Positions 17,691-25,260 are shown, counted from the first letter of the stretch. The stretch is 32,905 nucleotides of DNA from CAYXRK01 sp964467615 (GCA_964467615.1 CAYXRK010000032.1:1-32905), one strand, 5' to 3'. Notes: generated from the letters alone by a model not told the origin. Translations and numbers: made by a program.

Positions 17691-18022
17691 GCGGGCCGTA
17701 ACACTGACGAAGAGCGGCCCTGGGGCGTAGGCTTCGGGGCCGCATTGCTTTTGGCCGGATCGCGCCACGCGACCGAGGCGCGCCACTCAATCAATTCGAT
17801 GCTGCAATCGCTCCGGCGAACCAGTCCGCGATCTGTCGCGCGGCGTCGATACGCGATGGATCGAACCGGGCCATAGAAGCCTTGACACGCGCGTATCGAA
17901 GGATTCATTCTCCTCGGACGATTTATTCCCGTCACATCGCATGCCAATGACACCCTCGTTATGAGTCCGTACAGCAATCAATTCGACGCGCGCGGAACAT
18001 AGTCAAAACCTGGAGAAGCCCC
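17691..18022. other. 332-base gap before the enoyl-CoA hydratase
   Basis: The gap contains a terminator-like hairpin (17714-17752). It also has a 27-codon minus-strand frame at 17791-17874 that reads like the end of a protein (MARFDPSRIDAARQIADWF...), and a TTGACA at 17882-17887 with no good -10 element after it. No full gene is seen. Confidence 0.6.
17714..17752 (+). terminator. Rho-independent-like terminator after the lipoprotein gene
   Basis: GCGGCCC (17714-17720) pairs with GGGCCGC (17737-17743), leaving a 16-base loop that itself can fold partly. It is followed by ATTGCTTTT. It lies 24 bases past the lipoprotein stop. The T-run is interrupted, so efficiency is uncertain. Confidence 0.6.
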
Positions 18023-18856
18023 ATGGAATTCACCGAAGTCCTTTATGACGTAAGCGACAAAATCGCCACCGTCACCCTAAATCGCCCCGACAAACTCAAC
18101 GCCTGGACCTCCACCATGGACCGCCAATACCGACGCGCCATGGCCGACGCCGAATCTCGCGACGATGTCCGCGTCATCATTGTCACCGGCGCGGGCAAAG
18201 GCTTCTGCGCCGGTGCGGACATGGGCCTGCTTCAGGCTATCGGCTCCGACAACGCCACCGTCGGCGGAAACGGTTCCGGCGAACCCTTGGCCGAACCGGG
18301 CCTCAAGAACAACCCGCGCGCCGATTTCCGGGCGCACTACTCCTGGCCGCCCTCCGTCCATAAGCCCATCATCGCCGCCATCAACGGCGCGGCCGCCGGC
18401 CTCGGTTTCGTCCACGCGCTCTACTGCGACATGCGGTTCGCGTCCGACACCGCCAAGTTCACCACCGCCTTCGCCCAACGCGGTCTCATCGCCGAATACG
18501 GCCTCGCGTGGTTGCTCCCGCGCGTCGTCGGCATGCACAACGCGATGGACCTTCTCTTAAGCGCCCGCGTCATCAAGGCCGATGAAGCGCACAGCATGGG
18601 CCTCGTCGGAAAAGTCTTCCCACACAACGACCTCATGCCCGCCGTCCGCGAATACGCCAAGCAACTGACGACACTATCATCGCCCCGCAGCCACGCCGTC
18701 ATGAAGCGCCAAGTCTGGGACGCCCAATTCACCGATCTAGCGAGCGCCCTCGACCTCGCCGAAAAGGAAATGTTGGAAAGCCTAGCCTGTTCCGACTTCC
18801 GCGAAGGCGTCGCGTCCTTCGTAGAAAAACGCGCCCCGCAATTCACTGGGAAATAG
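18023..18856 (+). CDS. Enoyl-CoA hydratase/isomerase (crotonase) family protein
   Basis: This 277-residue cytoplasmic protein is preceded by GGAGAAG at 18012-18018. The oxyanion-hole segments of the crotonase fold are present: GKGFCAGADM (58-67) and NGAAAGLGF (121-129). Glu158 (LIAEYGLAWLLPR) occupies the position of one catalytic acid. The insertion at about 70-105 (GSDNATVGGNGSGEPLAE) is longer than in canonical EchA. Likely substrates are acyl-CoA esters in beta-oxidation or side-chain degradation, but the exact reaction cannot be told from sequence. Alanine codons are mainly GCC (27 GCC to 11 GCG by my count), unlike upstream plus-strand genes. Confidence 0.9.
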   Translation: MEFTEVLYDVSDKIATVTLNRPDKLNAWTSTMDRQYRRAMADAESRDDVRVIIVTGAGKGFCAGADMGLLQAIGSDNATVGGNGSGEPLAEPGLKNNPRADFRAHYSWPPSVHKPIIAAINGAAAGLGFVHALYCDMRFASDTAKFTTAFAQRGLIAEYGLAWLLPRVVGMHNAMDLLLSARVIKADEAHSMGLVGKVFPHNDLMPAVREYAKQLTTLSSPRSHAVMKRQVWDAQFTDLASALDLAEKEMLESLACSDFREGVASFVEKRAPQFTGK

Positions 18857-18862
18857 CCGTAA

Positions 18863-18901
18863 GCCACATCCGCGAGTAGGCCACATACGCCGGATGTGGC
18901 C
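18863..18901. terminator. Overlapping inverted repeats between convergent genes
   Basis: GCCACATCCG (18863-18872) and CGGATGTGGC (18891-18900) form a perfect 10-bp inverted repeat. A second, exclusive pairing joins GGCCACAT (18879-18886) to ATGTGGCC (18894-18901) with a 7-base loop. It sits between the convergent enoyl-CoA hydratase and PIN-toxin genes, where a two-way terminator is expected. No T-run follows on either strand. Confidence 0.5.
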
Positions 18902-18923
18902 CGCAAATGTAAGATCGGCTCAA

Positions 18924-19376
18924 CTACCCTTCGAGCGTGGATTCCGACATCAGTATCACGCGTACGCTCGGTAAGGCGCCTAAGTGTTTGTCGTTCGTCA
19001 CGAAGAAGTCGCAGCCAGAAAGCTTGGCAGTCGCAGCGTGAATCGCGTCCGGCAGCCGTAGCGCCGGGATTTCTGATCGAAGACGCGCTGCCTCCCGGAT
19101 CACCGTTCTGTCTACCGGCATGATCGAAAACCCGGGCCGTGACGTCAATGCGCGTTCGTACGTCACGACGCCGTCGGCTTGCCCGAGCCGCAGCGGCCCC
19201 ACAATGCATTCGGCAAGCGACAATTCGCTGCTTACCGCTGCGAATTCGTGCGCTTCCATCTGGAGGAACAGTTCCCTGGCTATTCTTGCCCAGGGAGCGG
19301 CGCCTTCCAAGGCATAGATGAAGACGTTCGAGTCGAGGTAAACGCGTCCGCCTGCGAGAACGCTCAGTCGTCCCAT
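18924..19376 (-). CDS. PIN-domain ribonuclease toxin (VapC-like)
   Basis: The 150-residue protein has the four acidic positions of a PIN domain that bind Mg2+: Asp15 (VYLDSNVFIY), Glu56 (SLAECIVGP), Asp110 (RLPDAIHAATA) and Asp128 (FVTNDKHL). VapC toxins cleave tRNA or rRNA when their antitoxin is lost. The start overlaps the upstream antitoxin gene by 13 bases and has no separate ribosome binding site, so translation is probably coupled. Composition is closer to neutral than that of its neighbours, as expected for a mobile toxin-antitoxin module. Confidence 0.9.
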   Translation of the reverse strand: MGRLSVLAGGRVYLDSNVFIYALEGAAPWARIARELFLQMEAHEFAAVSSELSLAECIVGPLRLGQADGVVTYERALTSRPGFSIMPVDRTVIREAARLRSEIPALRLPDAIHAATAKLSGCDFFVTNDKHLGALPSVRVILMSESTLEG

Positions 19377-19612
19377 TCGTTACGTAGCTGATCGAGATAC
19401 TGATCGATTTCTTCGGCACTCGAAAAACACCCCTTGGCCGCGCCGATAAGACTGGAGAGCAGCGGGAGCGATGCGTCATTTCGTTCGACCACGACCGTCA
19501 CGTCAGCATTCGCGCCCTCGGGCAAAGCTGGATCGTGGATCTCGATTGTACCGCCGGACTTTACGACCGTACGTTGCCGAACAATATTCTCTTCGTGGCG
19601 ATACGCGGACAT
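19364..19612 (-). CDS. Antitoxin of the PIN toxin (VapB/AF2212-like)
   Basis: The protein has 82 residues from the ATG at 19610-19612. A beta-rich N-terminal part (SGGTIEIHDPALPEGANADV) resembles the DNA-binding half of AF2212-like (DUF104-type) antitoxins. The C-terminal toxin-binding tail reads AAKGCFSSAEEIDQYLDQLR then NEWDD, a pattern common in antitoxins paired with PIN toxins. The frame is open to 19654, but the extra residues do not fit. It probably autoregulates the pair. The family name is my recognition, not a search result. Confidence 0.82.
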   Translation of the reverse strand: MSAYRHEENIVRQRTVVKSGGTIEIHDPALPEGANADVTVVVERNDASLPLLSSLIGAAKGCFSSAEEIDQYLDQLRNEWDD

Positions 19613-19669
19613 TTCAACCACATTTTGCCATATCCGGGCGGCAGCAGCCAACAAGTAGATATCGACGCG

Positions 19670-20773
19670 CTACTTCACCTGCTCCAGCACCACAAAATCC
19701 CCTGGGTTCCAGGCCTGCGCGATGACGTAGAACTTCCCTTCGCGCTGCACCAACACAGCATTGTGTACGTGCGTGAAATCCGCCAACCCCAGATCGTCCT
19801 TCGGCATCAACGTCGATACAATCTCGCCGTCTTTCAGAATGTAAATCGGCGCGCCCTTCGTCTTGTCCGGCCCTTCGAGACACCCGACGGCAGCGTACCC
19901 CGCTTCAAAGTCCACGTCGCACGGGAGCGAACCCTTTGGTAAATCCAGCGTCTTCTTATATTCGCCGCCCGGCGTGAAATAGTCGATCTCCGAATTCGGC
20001 CTGTCGGCAATCGCCAGCGTATCGCGCTCGGGCGTGATCGTGATGCCGTGGCCCGTGCCGAATTGCCCCGGCCCCGTGCCCTTCCCGCCGAACGCCAAGT
20101 CGTTCCACGTCACCACCACTCCGTCCTTCGTATCAACCGTCGCCGTCAGCACGTAGTCGAGCGCCGAATACCCTGTCGTGATGAAATAACGGCCATGGAG
20201 AAACACCACGTCCGTCGGGATGAACTTGAGGTCCTTCGCGAAATACTCGTTCACCGCCGCGGGCCCGAATTTCATCTCCTTGCCCGGAGGATCAAGCGTA
20301 GTCACCAACTCACCTCCGAGCGTCGTCGTGAACACCTTCCCAATGTCATTCCCTGGAAACGCCAGATACGGCGTCCCCTCCCCGTCCGCCCAAATCGACG
20401 CGTTGTGCATGTTCGTGTTGCGCATCGCGTCGTTCGTCGGCAACATCCGCGCATTCGACAAGTCGCGGCTCAACTGAATGATCCCCGCACCCGGCAGCGC
20501 GAAATACACCTCGCCCTTGTCCGCCCGCCGATCCACGGCAAAGCCCCCGTGCGCCGCCTTCAACACCGCCTGCGCTTCCGGCGGCAATTTGCTCCGGTCA
20601 TGCAACACCCGGAACGTCATGTTCCCCTGCCCCGTCACCCCGCCCGTATTTTGCGACATCATGAATCCTATCGTCTGGCTCGGATGCACATGCCCCGGGC
20701 CGCTCCCATGCCCCGAATGCGCAACCGCCGCCGCCGCTGAAACAAACACAACCATCAACGCTTTAGTTTTCAT
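19670..20773 (-). CDS. Exported NHL-type beta-propeller protein with His-rich N-terminus
   Basis: The protein has 367 residues from the ATG at 20771-20773; a GTG one codon upstream is equally possible, with AGGA at 20787-20790. A Sec signal (MKTKALMVVFVSAAAAVA) is followed by HSGHGSGPGHVHPS, which would give a mature protein beginning with His. The rest shows repeated beta-propeller strands, including GQFGTGHGITITPERDTLAI and ADFTHVHNAVLVQREGKFYV, resembling NHL/6-bladed propellers. The enzymatic role is unknown. It lies 57 bases upstream of the antitoxin gene on the same strand. Nearest known themes are sugar lactonases and peptidylglycine lyase-type propellers, but no catalytic residues can be assigned. 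Confidence 0.75.
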   Translation of the reverse strand: MKTKALMVVFVSAAAAVAHSGHGSGPGHVHPSQTIGFMMSQNTGGVTGQGNMTFRVLHDRSKLPPEAQAVLKAAHGGFAVDRRADKGEVYFALPGAGIIQLSRDLSNARMLPTNDAMRNTNMHNASIWADGEGTPYLAFPGNDIGKVFTTTLGGELVTTLDPPGKEMKFGPAAVNEYFAKDLKFIPTDVVFLHGRYFITTGYSALDYVLTATVDTKDGVVVTWNDLAFGGKGTGPGQFGTGHGITITPERDTLAIADRPNSEIDYFTPGGEYKKTLDLPKGSLPCDVDFEAGYAAVGCLEGPDKTKGAPIYILKDGEIVSTLMPKDDLGLADFTHVHNAVLVQREGKFYVIAQAWNPGDFVVLEQVK

Positions 20774-20950
20774 CACGTAAAAGTTGTCCTATATGTCAGG
20801 CCCACTTCCGCCAACCTCTCGCCGATTATAAGGCCGCCTCCCCGTCCGATAAAGCAAGTCCCCGCACCCATTGCCAAACCCGGCCCCGTATGCGATAGTC
20901 CTACCCTACGAATACTTCGATTCACATAGGTGTATTGTAGGCGGTTGGGC

Positions 20951-20967
20951 CGGGGTTGCGGACCCCG
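20951..20967 (+). other. Hairpin upstream of the NfeD-like gene
   Basis: CGGGGT (20951-20956) pairs with ACCCCG (20962-20967) around a 5-base loop, ending 8 bases before the AAGGGAGGG ribosome binding site (20976-20984). It may shape the leader of the NfeD/flotillin unit, or be chance in GC-rich DNA. Confidence 0.35.
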
Positions 20968-20986
20968 CGCGGGAAAAGGGAGGGCT

Positions 20987-21550
20987 ATGGTCACCTTCTA
21001 CACGATCTGCGCGATCGTCGGCAGCGTTATCCTTCTAGTGCAACTCGCGCTCACCATCGTCGGCGCGGACCACCATTCCGGCGACGCACTTCACGGCGCG
21101 GGCCTCGGCGCGGAATACACCGACACCCACGCCGGCGCGTCGTCCTTCTTCCACGTCCTCAGCTTCCGATCCATCGTCGCGGCCATCGCCTTCTTCGGCC
21201 TCGGCGGCCGCGCGGCCCTCGCGGCGGACATGCCCGCATACTTCGCGTTCATGGCCGCGCTCGGCGGCGGCACAATCGCGATGATCCTCGTCGCGTGGCT
21301 GATGAAGCTGCTCTTCTCGCTGCGCGCCGAAGGCAACGTCCACATCCAAAATTGCATCGGCATGCCCGCCACCGTCTACCTCAGCATTCCCGGCGCGAAG
21401 AAAGGCGTCGGCAAAGTCACCATCGCCGTGCAGCAACGCACGATGGAATACGCCGCCGTCACCGGCGCGGACGCGAGCATCCCCACCGGCGCGCGCGTCG
21501 TCGTCGTGGGAATCTCCGGCGCAGACACGCTAGAAGTCGAGCCGGAATAA
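20987..21550 (+). CDS. NfeD/YqiJ-like membrane protein with OB-fold domain (flotillin partner)
   Basis: The protein has 187 residues from ATG 20987, with a strong ribosome binding site (AAGGGAGGG). Three hydrophobic segments are visible (about 5-27, 55-75 and 83-110). A C-terminal OB-fold-like part follows: NCIGMPATVYLSIPGAKKGV, then GKVTIAV and TGARVVVVGISGADTLEVE. NfeD-type proteins are encoded next to stomatin/flotillin-type proteins and work with them in membrane microdomains. The flotillin gene lies 100 bases downstream, which supports the call. The periplasmic loop GADHHSGDALHGAGLG is His-rich. Confidence 0.85.
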   Translation: MVTFYTICAIVGSVILLVQLALTIVGADHHSGDALHGAGLGAEYTDTHAGASSFFHVLSFRSIVAAIAFFGLGGRAALAADMPAYFAFMAALGGGTIAMILVAWLMKLLFSLRAEGNVHIQNCIGMPATVYLSIPGAKKGVGKVTIAVQQRTMEYAAVTGADASIPTGARVVVVGISGADTLEVEPE

Positions 21551-21614
21551 AACGTTCTCGGGGAGGGCGAGGCTCCCGCCGGGCCGCGCCCAAGCCGTAT
21601 AACGACACAAGACC

Positions 21615-21631
21615 CCGTGGGATTCCCACGG
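21615..21631 (+). other. Hairpin between the NfeD-like and flotillin genes
   Basis: CCGTGGG (21615-21621) and CCCACGG (21625-21631) pair perfectly around ATT. It ends 5 bases before the AAGGAG (21637-21642) of the flotillin gene. It could tune flotillin translation or processing of the joint transcript. There is no T-run. Confidence 0.5.
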
Positions 21632-21650
21632 TCGCGAAAGGAGCACGTAC

Positions 21651-23336
21651 ATGCAATCCATGATCTGGATCCTCTTGATCGCCGTACTCGCCGCGGTCGT
21701 CGGCTTTTCGTTCATCATTCTCCTCAGCCGCCGTTACAAGCGCTGCCCAAGCAACCGAATCCTCGTCATCTACGGCAAAGTCGGCGCGGGCGGCAGCTCG
21801 AAGTGCATCCACGGCGGCGCGGCCTTCATCATCCCTCTCATCCAGGATTTCGACTTCCTCAGCCTCGAACCCATCCAAATCGAAGTCCCCCTCAAAGACG
21901 CGCTCTCGATGGAGAACATCCGCGTCGCCGTGCCGAGCGTCTTCACCGTCGCCATCGGAACCGAACCCGAAGTGATGCAGAACGCCGCCATCCGCCTGCT
22001 CAACCTCGACACGCACCAAATCAAGAAGCAAGCGGAAGACATCATCTTCGGCCAACTCCGGCAAGTCATCGCATCGATGGGCATCGAGGACATCAATCGC
22101 GACCGCGAAAAATTCCTCCACAGCATCCAAAATTCGCTCGAACCCGAACTCCGCAAAATCGGTCTCGTCCTCATCAACGTCAACATCACCGACATCACCG
22201 ACGCCTCTGGCTACATCGAGGCCATCGGCCAAAAGGCCGCGGCCCAGGCCGTCCAACAGGCCCGAGGCGACGTCGCCGACCAACTCAAAATGGGCGAAGT
22301 CCGCGTCGCCGAAGCCGAGCGCGAGAAACTCGTGATCGTCGCCGACAACCGCAAGACCCAACAGATTGGCGTGCGCCAGGCCGAGAAGGACCAGGCCGTG
22401 CGCGTCGCCGAACTCCAAAAGGAGCAGACCGTCGGCGAGCAGACCGCCGCGTTCCAGCGCGAATCGGAAGTCAAGGATCGCGAGCGCGAAATGCGCGTGC
22501 AAGTGGCCGAGGCCGAGGCCAAGGCCGCCGTCGGCGAACAGACCGCCGCGTTCCAGCGCGAAGCCCAAGTCAAGGCCGCCGAACAGGAAATGCGCATCAA
22601 GGTCGCCGAGGCCAACGCCCAAGCCATCACCGGCGAAAACATCGCCAAGGCCGCGATCGCCGACTCCGAAGCCAAGCTGAAAATCAAAGAGGCCGAAGCC
22701 TTCCAAGTCAGCGCGACCCGCTCCGAACAGGCCAAGGCCGCCGTCCTCGAAGCCAAGAACAAGGCCCTCGCCCAGGCCGCGATCGCCGAGGCCGAGAAAG
22801 TCGAAGCCGAGCGCCGCGCCGCCCTCGAGGCCCCCGCCAAGGCCGAGAAGGCGCAGACCATCGTCGTCGCCGAGGCCGAAAAAGAAAAGCGCCGCATCGA
22901 GGCCGAAGGCGAGGCCGCCGCCATCTTCGCCAAACTCGACGCCGAGGCCCGCGGCCAATTCGAGATGCTCGCCAAAAAAGCCGAAGGCCTCAAGCGCATC
23001 GTCGAAGCCTGCGGCGGCGCTGACGCAGCCTTCAAAATGCTCATGCTCGAACACATGGACAAACTCGCCGAGACCTCCGCCAAAGCCATCTCCAACATCA
23101 AATTCGACAAAGTCATCGTCTGGGAAACCGGCGCCGGCCAAAACGGAAAAAGCAGCACCTCCTCCTTCCTCAGCAACCTTGCGCAAACATTGCCCCCGAT
23201 GATGCAAGTCATGAAAGACGTCGGCGGCGTCGAGTTCCCCGAATACTTCGCCAAAATCACCGAAGACAGCGGCAAGCCGACAGTGGGTCCTGCCGCATCA
23301 ACTCCCGCAGCCACCCCACCACCCAAGGCGAAATAG
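21651..23336 (+). CDS. Flotillin-like SPFH/band-7 protein
   Basis: The 561-residue protein has one N-terminal membrane helix (about 4-26), an SPFH domain (about 30-200, with the pattern EPELRKIGLVLINVNITDI), and a long Ala/Glu-rich coiled coil (about 205-440). It ends with a globular tail and a Pro/Ala-rich end. This is the layout of flotillin/YqiK scaffolds, which oligomerise under the membrane in lipid microdomains. The start has AAGGAG at 21637-21642. Inside the coiled coil, a 33-residue unit is repeated (residues 261-326). The long antisense frames here are by-products of GCC/GAG-rich codons. Confidence 0.93.
   Translation: MQSMIWILLIAVLAAVVGFSFIILLSRRYKRCPSNRILVIYGKVGAGGSSKCIHGGAAFIIPLIQDFDFLSLEPIQIEVPLKDALSMENIRVAVPSVFTVAIGTEPEVMQNAAIRLLNLDTHQIKKQAEDIIFGQLRQVIASMGIEDINRDREKFLHSIQNSLEPELRKIGLVLINVNITDITDASGYIEAIGQKAAAQAVQQARGDVADQLKMGEVRVAEAEREKLVIVADNRKTQQIGVRQAEKDQAVRVAELQKEQTVGEQTAAFQRESEVKDREREMRVQVAEAEAKAAVGEQTAAFQREAQVKAAEQEMRIKVAEANAQAITGENIAKAAIADSEAKLKIKEAEAFQVSATRSEQAKAAVLEAKNKALAQAAIAEAEKVEAERRAALEAPAKAEKAQTIVVAEAEKEKRRIEAEGEAAAIFAKLDAEARGQFEMLAKKAEGLKRIVEACGGADAAFKMLMLEHMDKLAETSAKAISNIKFDKVIVWETGAGQNGKSSTSSFLSNLAQTLPPMMQVMKDVGGVEFPEYFAKITEDSGKPTVGPAASTPAATPPPKAK
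22431..22628 (+). repeat. Two 99-bp tandem repeats in the flotillin coiled coil
   Basis: Units are 22431-22529 and 22530-22628, both starting VGEQTAAFQRE. The first 33 bases differ at one position only, while the later part has diverged. Each unit is 33 residues, equal to three 11-residue turns of a right-handed coiled coil. Confidence 0.85.
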
Positions 23337-23538
23337 TTCGCTGTCATACAAGTAGTACCAGCCTAGCTGAGGCCGGCCCTTCGGGCCACACCGCCGTCCT
23401 ACAACCTTCAACATTCCTCCACACCCGCCGACGTCCGCCCCGTCCATCCTGTCCTCCTGTATGCCCGCGTCTGCCCGCTCCCGTACATATCAATCTGTGC
23501 CCTCCGGTGCAGCGCGAACTTTGAACTTTGAACCTCTC
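23337..23538. other. Non-coding spacer with short repeats
   Basis: This 202-base gap lies between the convergent flotillin and intradiol dioxygenase genes. It has a small hairpin, GGCCC-TTC-GGGCC (23375-23387), which may act as a weak terminator. It also has a tandem 7-mer, GAACTTTGAACTTTGAAC (23516-23533), and a pyrimidine-rich stretch (about 23405-23480) built of repeated words such as GTCC and GCCC. No coding frame is convincing. Confidence 0.5.
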
Positions 23539-24189
23539 TTACGCTTCCGGCGTGTAGCCCATCACCACATCGAACTTCGCCGCCAACTCCCCGATGCGTG
23601 AATCAGGGACCTTGGCGAAATCGACAATCACGGACTCGCGGGCCTTGGCGTCGCGGATGCCGCGCAGCACGCCGTCGGTCTCGTTTTGAGAATGGCCCTT
23701 GATGTAGCACTGCGTGGTGAACTGGTCGTGGCCTTTGACGTTTATCGCAAAATGGATGTGCGGCGTGCGGCCGGGATACGGCACCGGCTTGACGGTGCGG
23801 AAGTAGTATTCGCCGGAGGATCCGGTCAAGAATCGGCCGAAACCCTGGAAGTTTTTGTCCAAGCCGCCGTGATTGTTGCTGTCGCTATGAAGGTAGACGC
23901 CGTTGTTGTCCACTTGCCAAATTTCGACGAGCGCGTTGCGAATTAGTTCGCCCGATGGGCCAAGTATCCGGCCGCTCAGATGCGTGATGTCGCCAATCGC
24001 TGGCGAGAGCGCATCGTTCACGATGATGAGGTCGTTGTCCGTATCGAGCGGCAAATGATCCGGGTAGAACGGCCCCTCCGTCTGCATTGGCGTCCGCAGC
24101 AACTCCTCCGCAAACGCACCGCGCGCCGAAAACGCCGCCGCGCCGATGGCAATGTTCCGCAAAAATTCACGCCGATTGGGTTGATTCAT
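23539..24189 (-). CDS. Tat-exported intradiol ring-cleavage dioxygenase
   Basis: The protein has 216 residues from the ATG at 24187-24189, preceded on the minus strand by AAGGAAAGGG. The N-terminus has a Tat signal (RREFLRN, then IAIGAAAFSARGAFA). The four Fe(III) ligands of catechol/protocatechuate intradiol enzymes map to Tyr99 (NNGVYLHSD), Tyr138 (VPYPGR), His144 and His146 (RTPHIHFA); Arg141 of the active site is also present. It would open catechol-type rings between the two hydroxyls, outside the cytoplasm. The exported form is short, without the separate alpha/beta subunits of protocatechuate dioxygenase. The longer upstream frame overlaps the TauD gene and was rejected. Confidence 0.9.
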   Translation of the reverse strand: MNQPNRREFLRNIAIGAAAFSARGAFAEELLRTPMQTEGPFYPDHLPLDTDNDLIIVNDALSPAIGDITHLSGRILGPSGELIRNALVEIWQVDNNGVYLHSDSNNHGGLDKNFQGFGRFLTGSSGEYYFRTVKPVPYPGRTPHIHFAINVKGHDQFTTQCYIKGHSQNETDGVLRGIRDAKARESVIVDFAKVPDSRIGELAAKFDVVMGYTPEA

Positions 24190-24257
24190 GATTGATACCC
24201 TTTCCTTTTGTGCCGCGCCGAGTATGCGCCAATATACCATCGCCTGTGGGCGCTCAA

Positions 24258-25118
24258 TCACACGGGTCGCTCGCCCTCGATGGTCACGCGGTGCATTTCG
24301 CGGCGCTGGCCGTGGTAGTCGTTCAGTGCGTAGTGCTGCGTGCAACGGTTGTCCCAAAACGCGAGTGCGCCGCGCGTCCACCGAAACCGGCACGTGAACT
24401 CTTCCTGCGTCGCGTGGCGATACAAATACTCGAGCAACGGTTTGCTCTCGCGCCGCGTCATGCCCTTGAACTTCAGCGTGAACCCGTCGTTCACGTACAG
24501 CGCCTTGCGGCCCGTGTCGGGGTGCGTGCGCACGACCGGATGTTCAACTACCGCCTCCGCTGCCTCGGTCACGGAAACGCTCATTCCCTTGCGCTTCGCG
24601 TTGTTCTTGTCCGATTCGCCGCCGGGCGCATACTGGCTCGACGCGCTGTGAATCGCGGTTAGACCGCCGAGCATCTTCTTCATGCCCTCGGACAGCCGCT
24701 CGTAGGCCAGGTACTGGTTCGCCCAAAGCGTATCGCCGCCGAACTCGGGCACCTCGAGCGCGTACAACATTGATCCAAGCGCGGGCTTTTCCATGAAGCT
24801 CACGTCCGTGTGCCACCCGCCGCCAAAATTCGCGCGGTCCTCTTTCTCCTTGATGATGGGGACGATCTCGGGATGGCCATCGAGCGATTTGACGAACGGA
24901 TGCACCGTGAGCTCCCCGAAACGCCGCGCGAACGCCTTCTGCTGCTCCGGCGTCAACTCCTGGTCCCGGAAAAACACCACGCAATAGTCGTTGAACGCCT
25001 TCTTAATCGCCCCGAATGTCGCGGCATCGAGTTCCTCCGAAAGGTCTACCCCTTCGATCTCCGCACCCATTGCACCGGCGATCGGTTTGACGGCGATTCG
25101 TTCCAATGTAGAAATCAT
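24258..25118 (-). CDS. TauD/TfdA-family Fe(II)/2-oxoglutarate dioxygenase
   Basis: This 286-residue cytoplasmic enzyme has the facial triad His103, Asp105 (GWHTDVSF) and His262 (CTQHYALND), and the 2-oxoglutarate-binding Arg near 273-277 (RREMHRVTI). GAGGAG lies 9 bases before the ATG. The family hydroxylates taurine, 2,4-D or similar small acids; the substrate here is unknown. It is upstream of the intradiol dioxygenase on the same strand (68-base gap), so the two may be one unit. It is divergent from the ceramidase-like gene. Confidence 0.92.
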   Translation of the reverse strand: MISTLERIAVKPIAGAMGAEIEGVDLSEELDAATFGAIKKAFNDYCVVFFRDQELTPEQQKAFARRFGELTVHPFVKSLDGHPEIVPIIKEKEDRANFGGGWHTDVSFMEKPALGSMLYALEVPEFGGDTLWANQYLAYERLSEGMKKMLGGLTAIHSASSQYAPGGESDKNNAKRKGMSVSVTEAAEAVVEHPVVRTHPDTGRKALYVNDGFTLKFKGMTRRESKPLLEYLYRHATQEEFTCRFRWTRGALAFWDNRCTQHYALNDYHGQRREMHRVTIEGERPV

Positions 25119-25260
25119 GTTGTGCGTCTCCTCAATTCAGTGTGTTCAGTCTGACATGAAAAGGAACCGAAAGGCCACTCGGAGATGAACGCCTTCGCGA
25201 GGGCTGGAGGCGCAGCATCATCGGTGTTTGATACCCTCGCCACGACCCGGAGATTGAACG

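Noticed and set aside
17882..17910. TTGACA upstream of the enoyl-CoA hydratase as a promoter
   Set aside because: The -35 is perfect, but no acceptable -10 lies 16-18 bases downstream (best is TTCATT).
21459..23207. 582-codon minus-strand frame opposite the flotillin gene
   Set aside because: It is the mirror of Ala/Glu-rich coiled-coil codons. Its product is Gly/Asp/Phe-rich with no domain, and flotillin on the plus strand is unmistakable.
24190..24393. N-terminal extension of the intradiol dioxygenase
   Set aside because: It would place residues before a clear Tat signal and overlaps the TauD gene; the ATG at 24189 has a good ribosome binding site.
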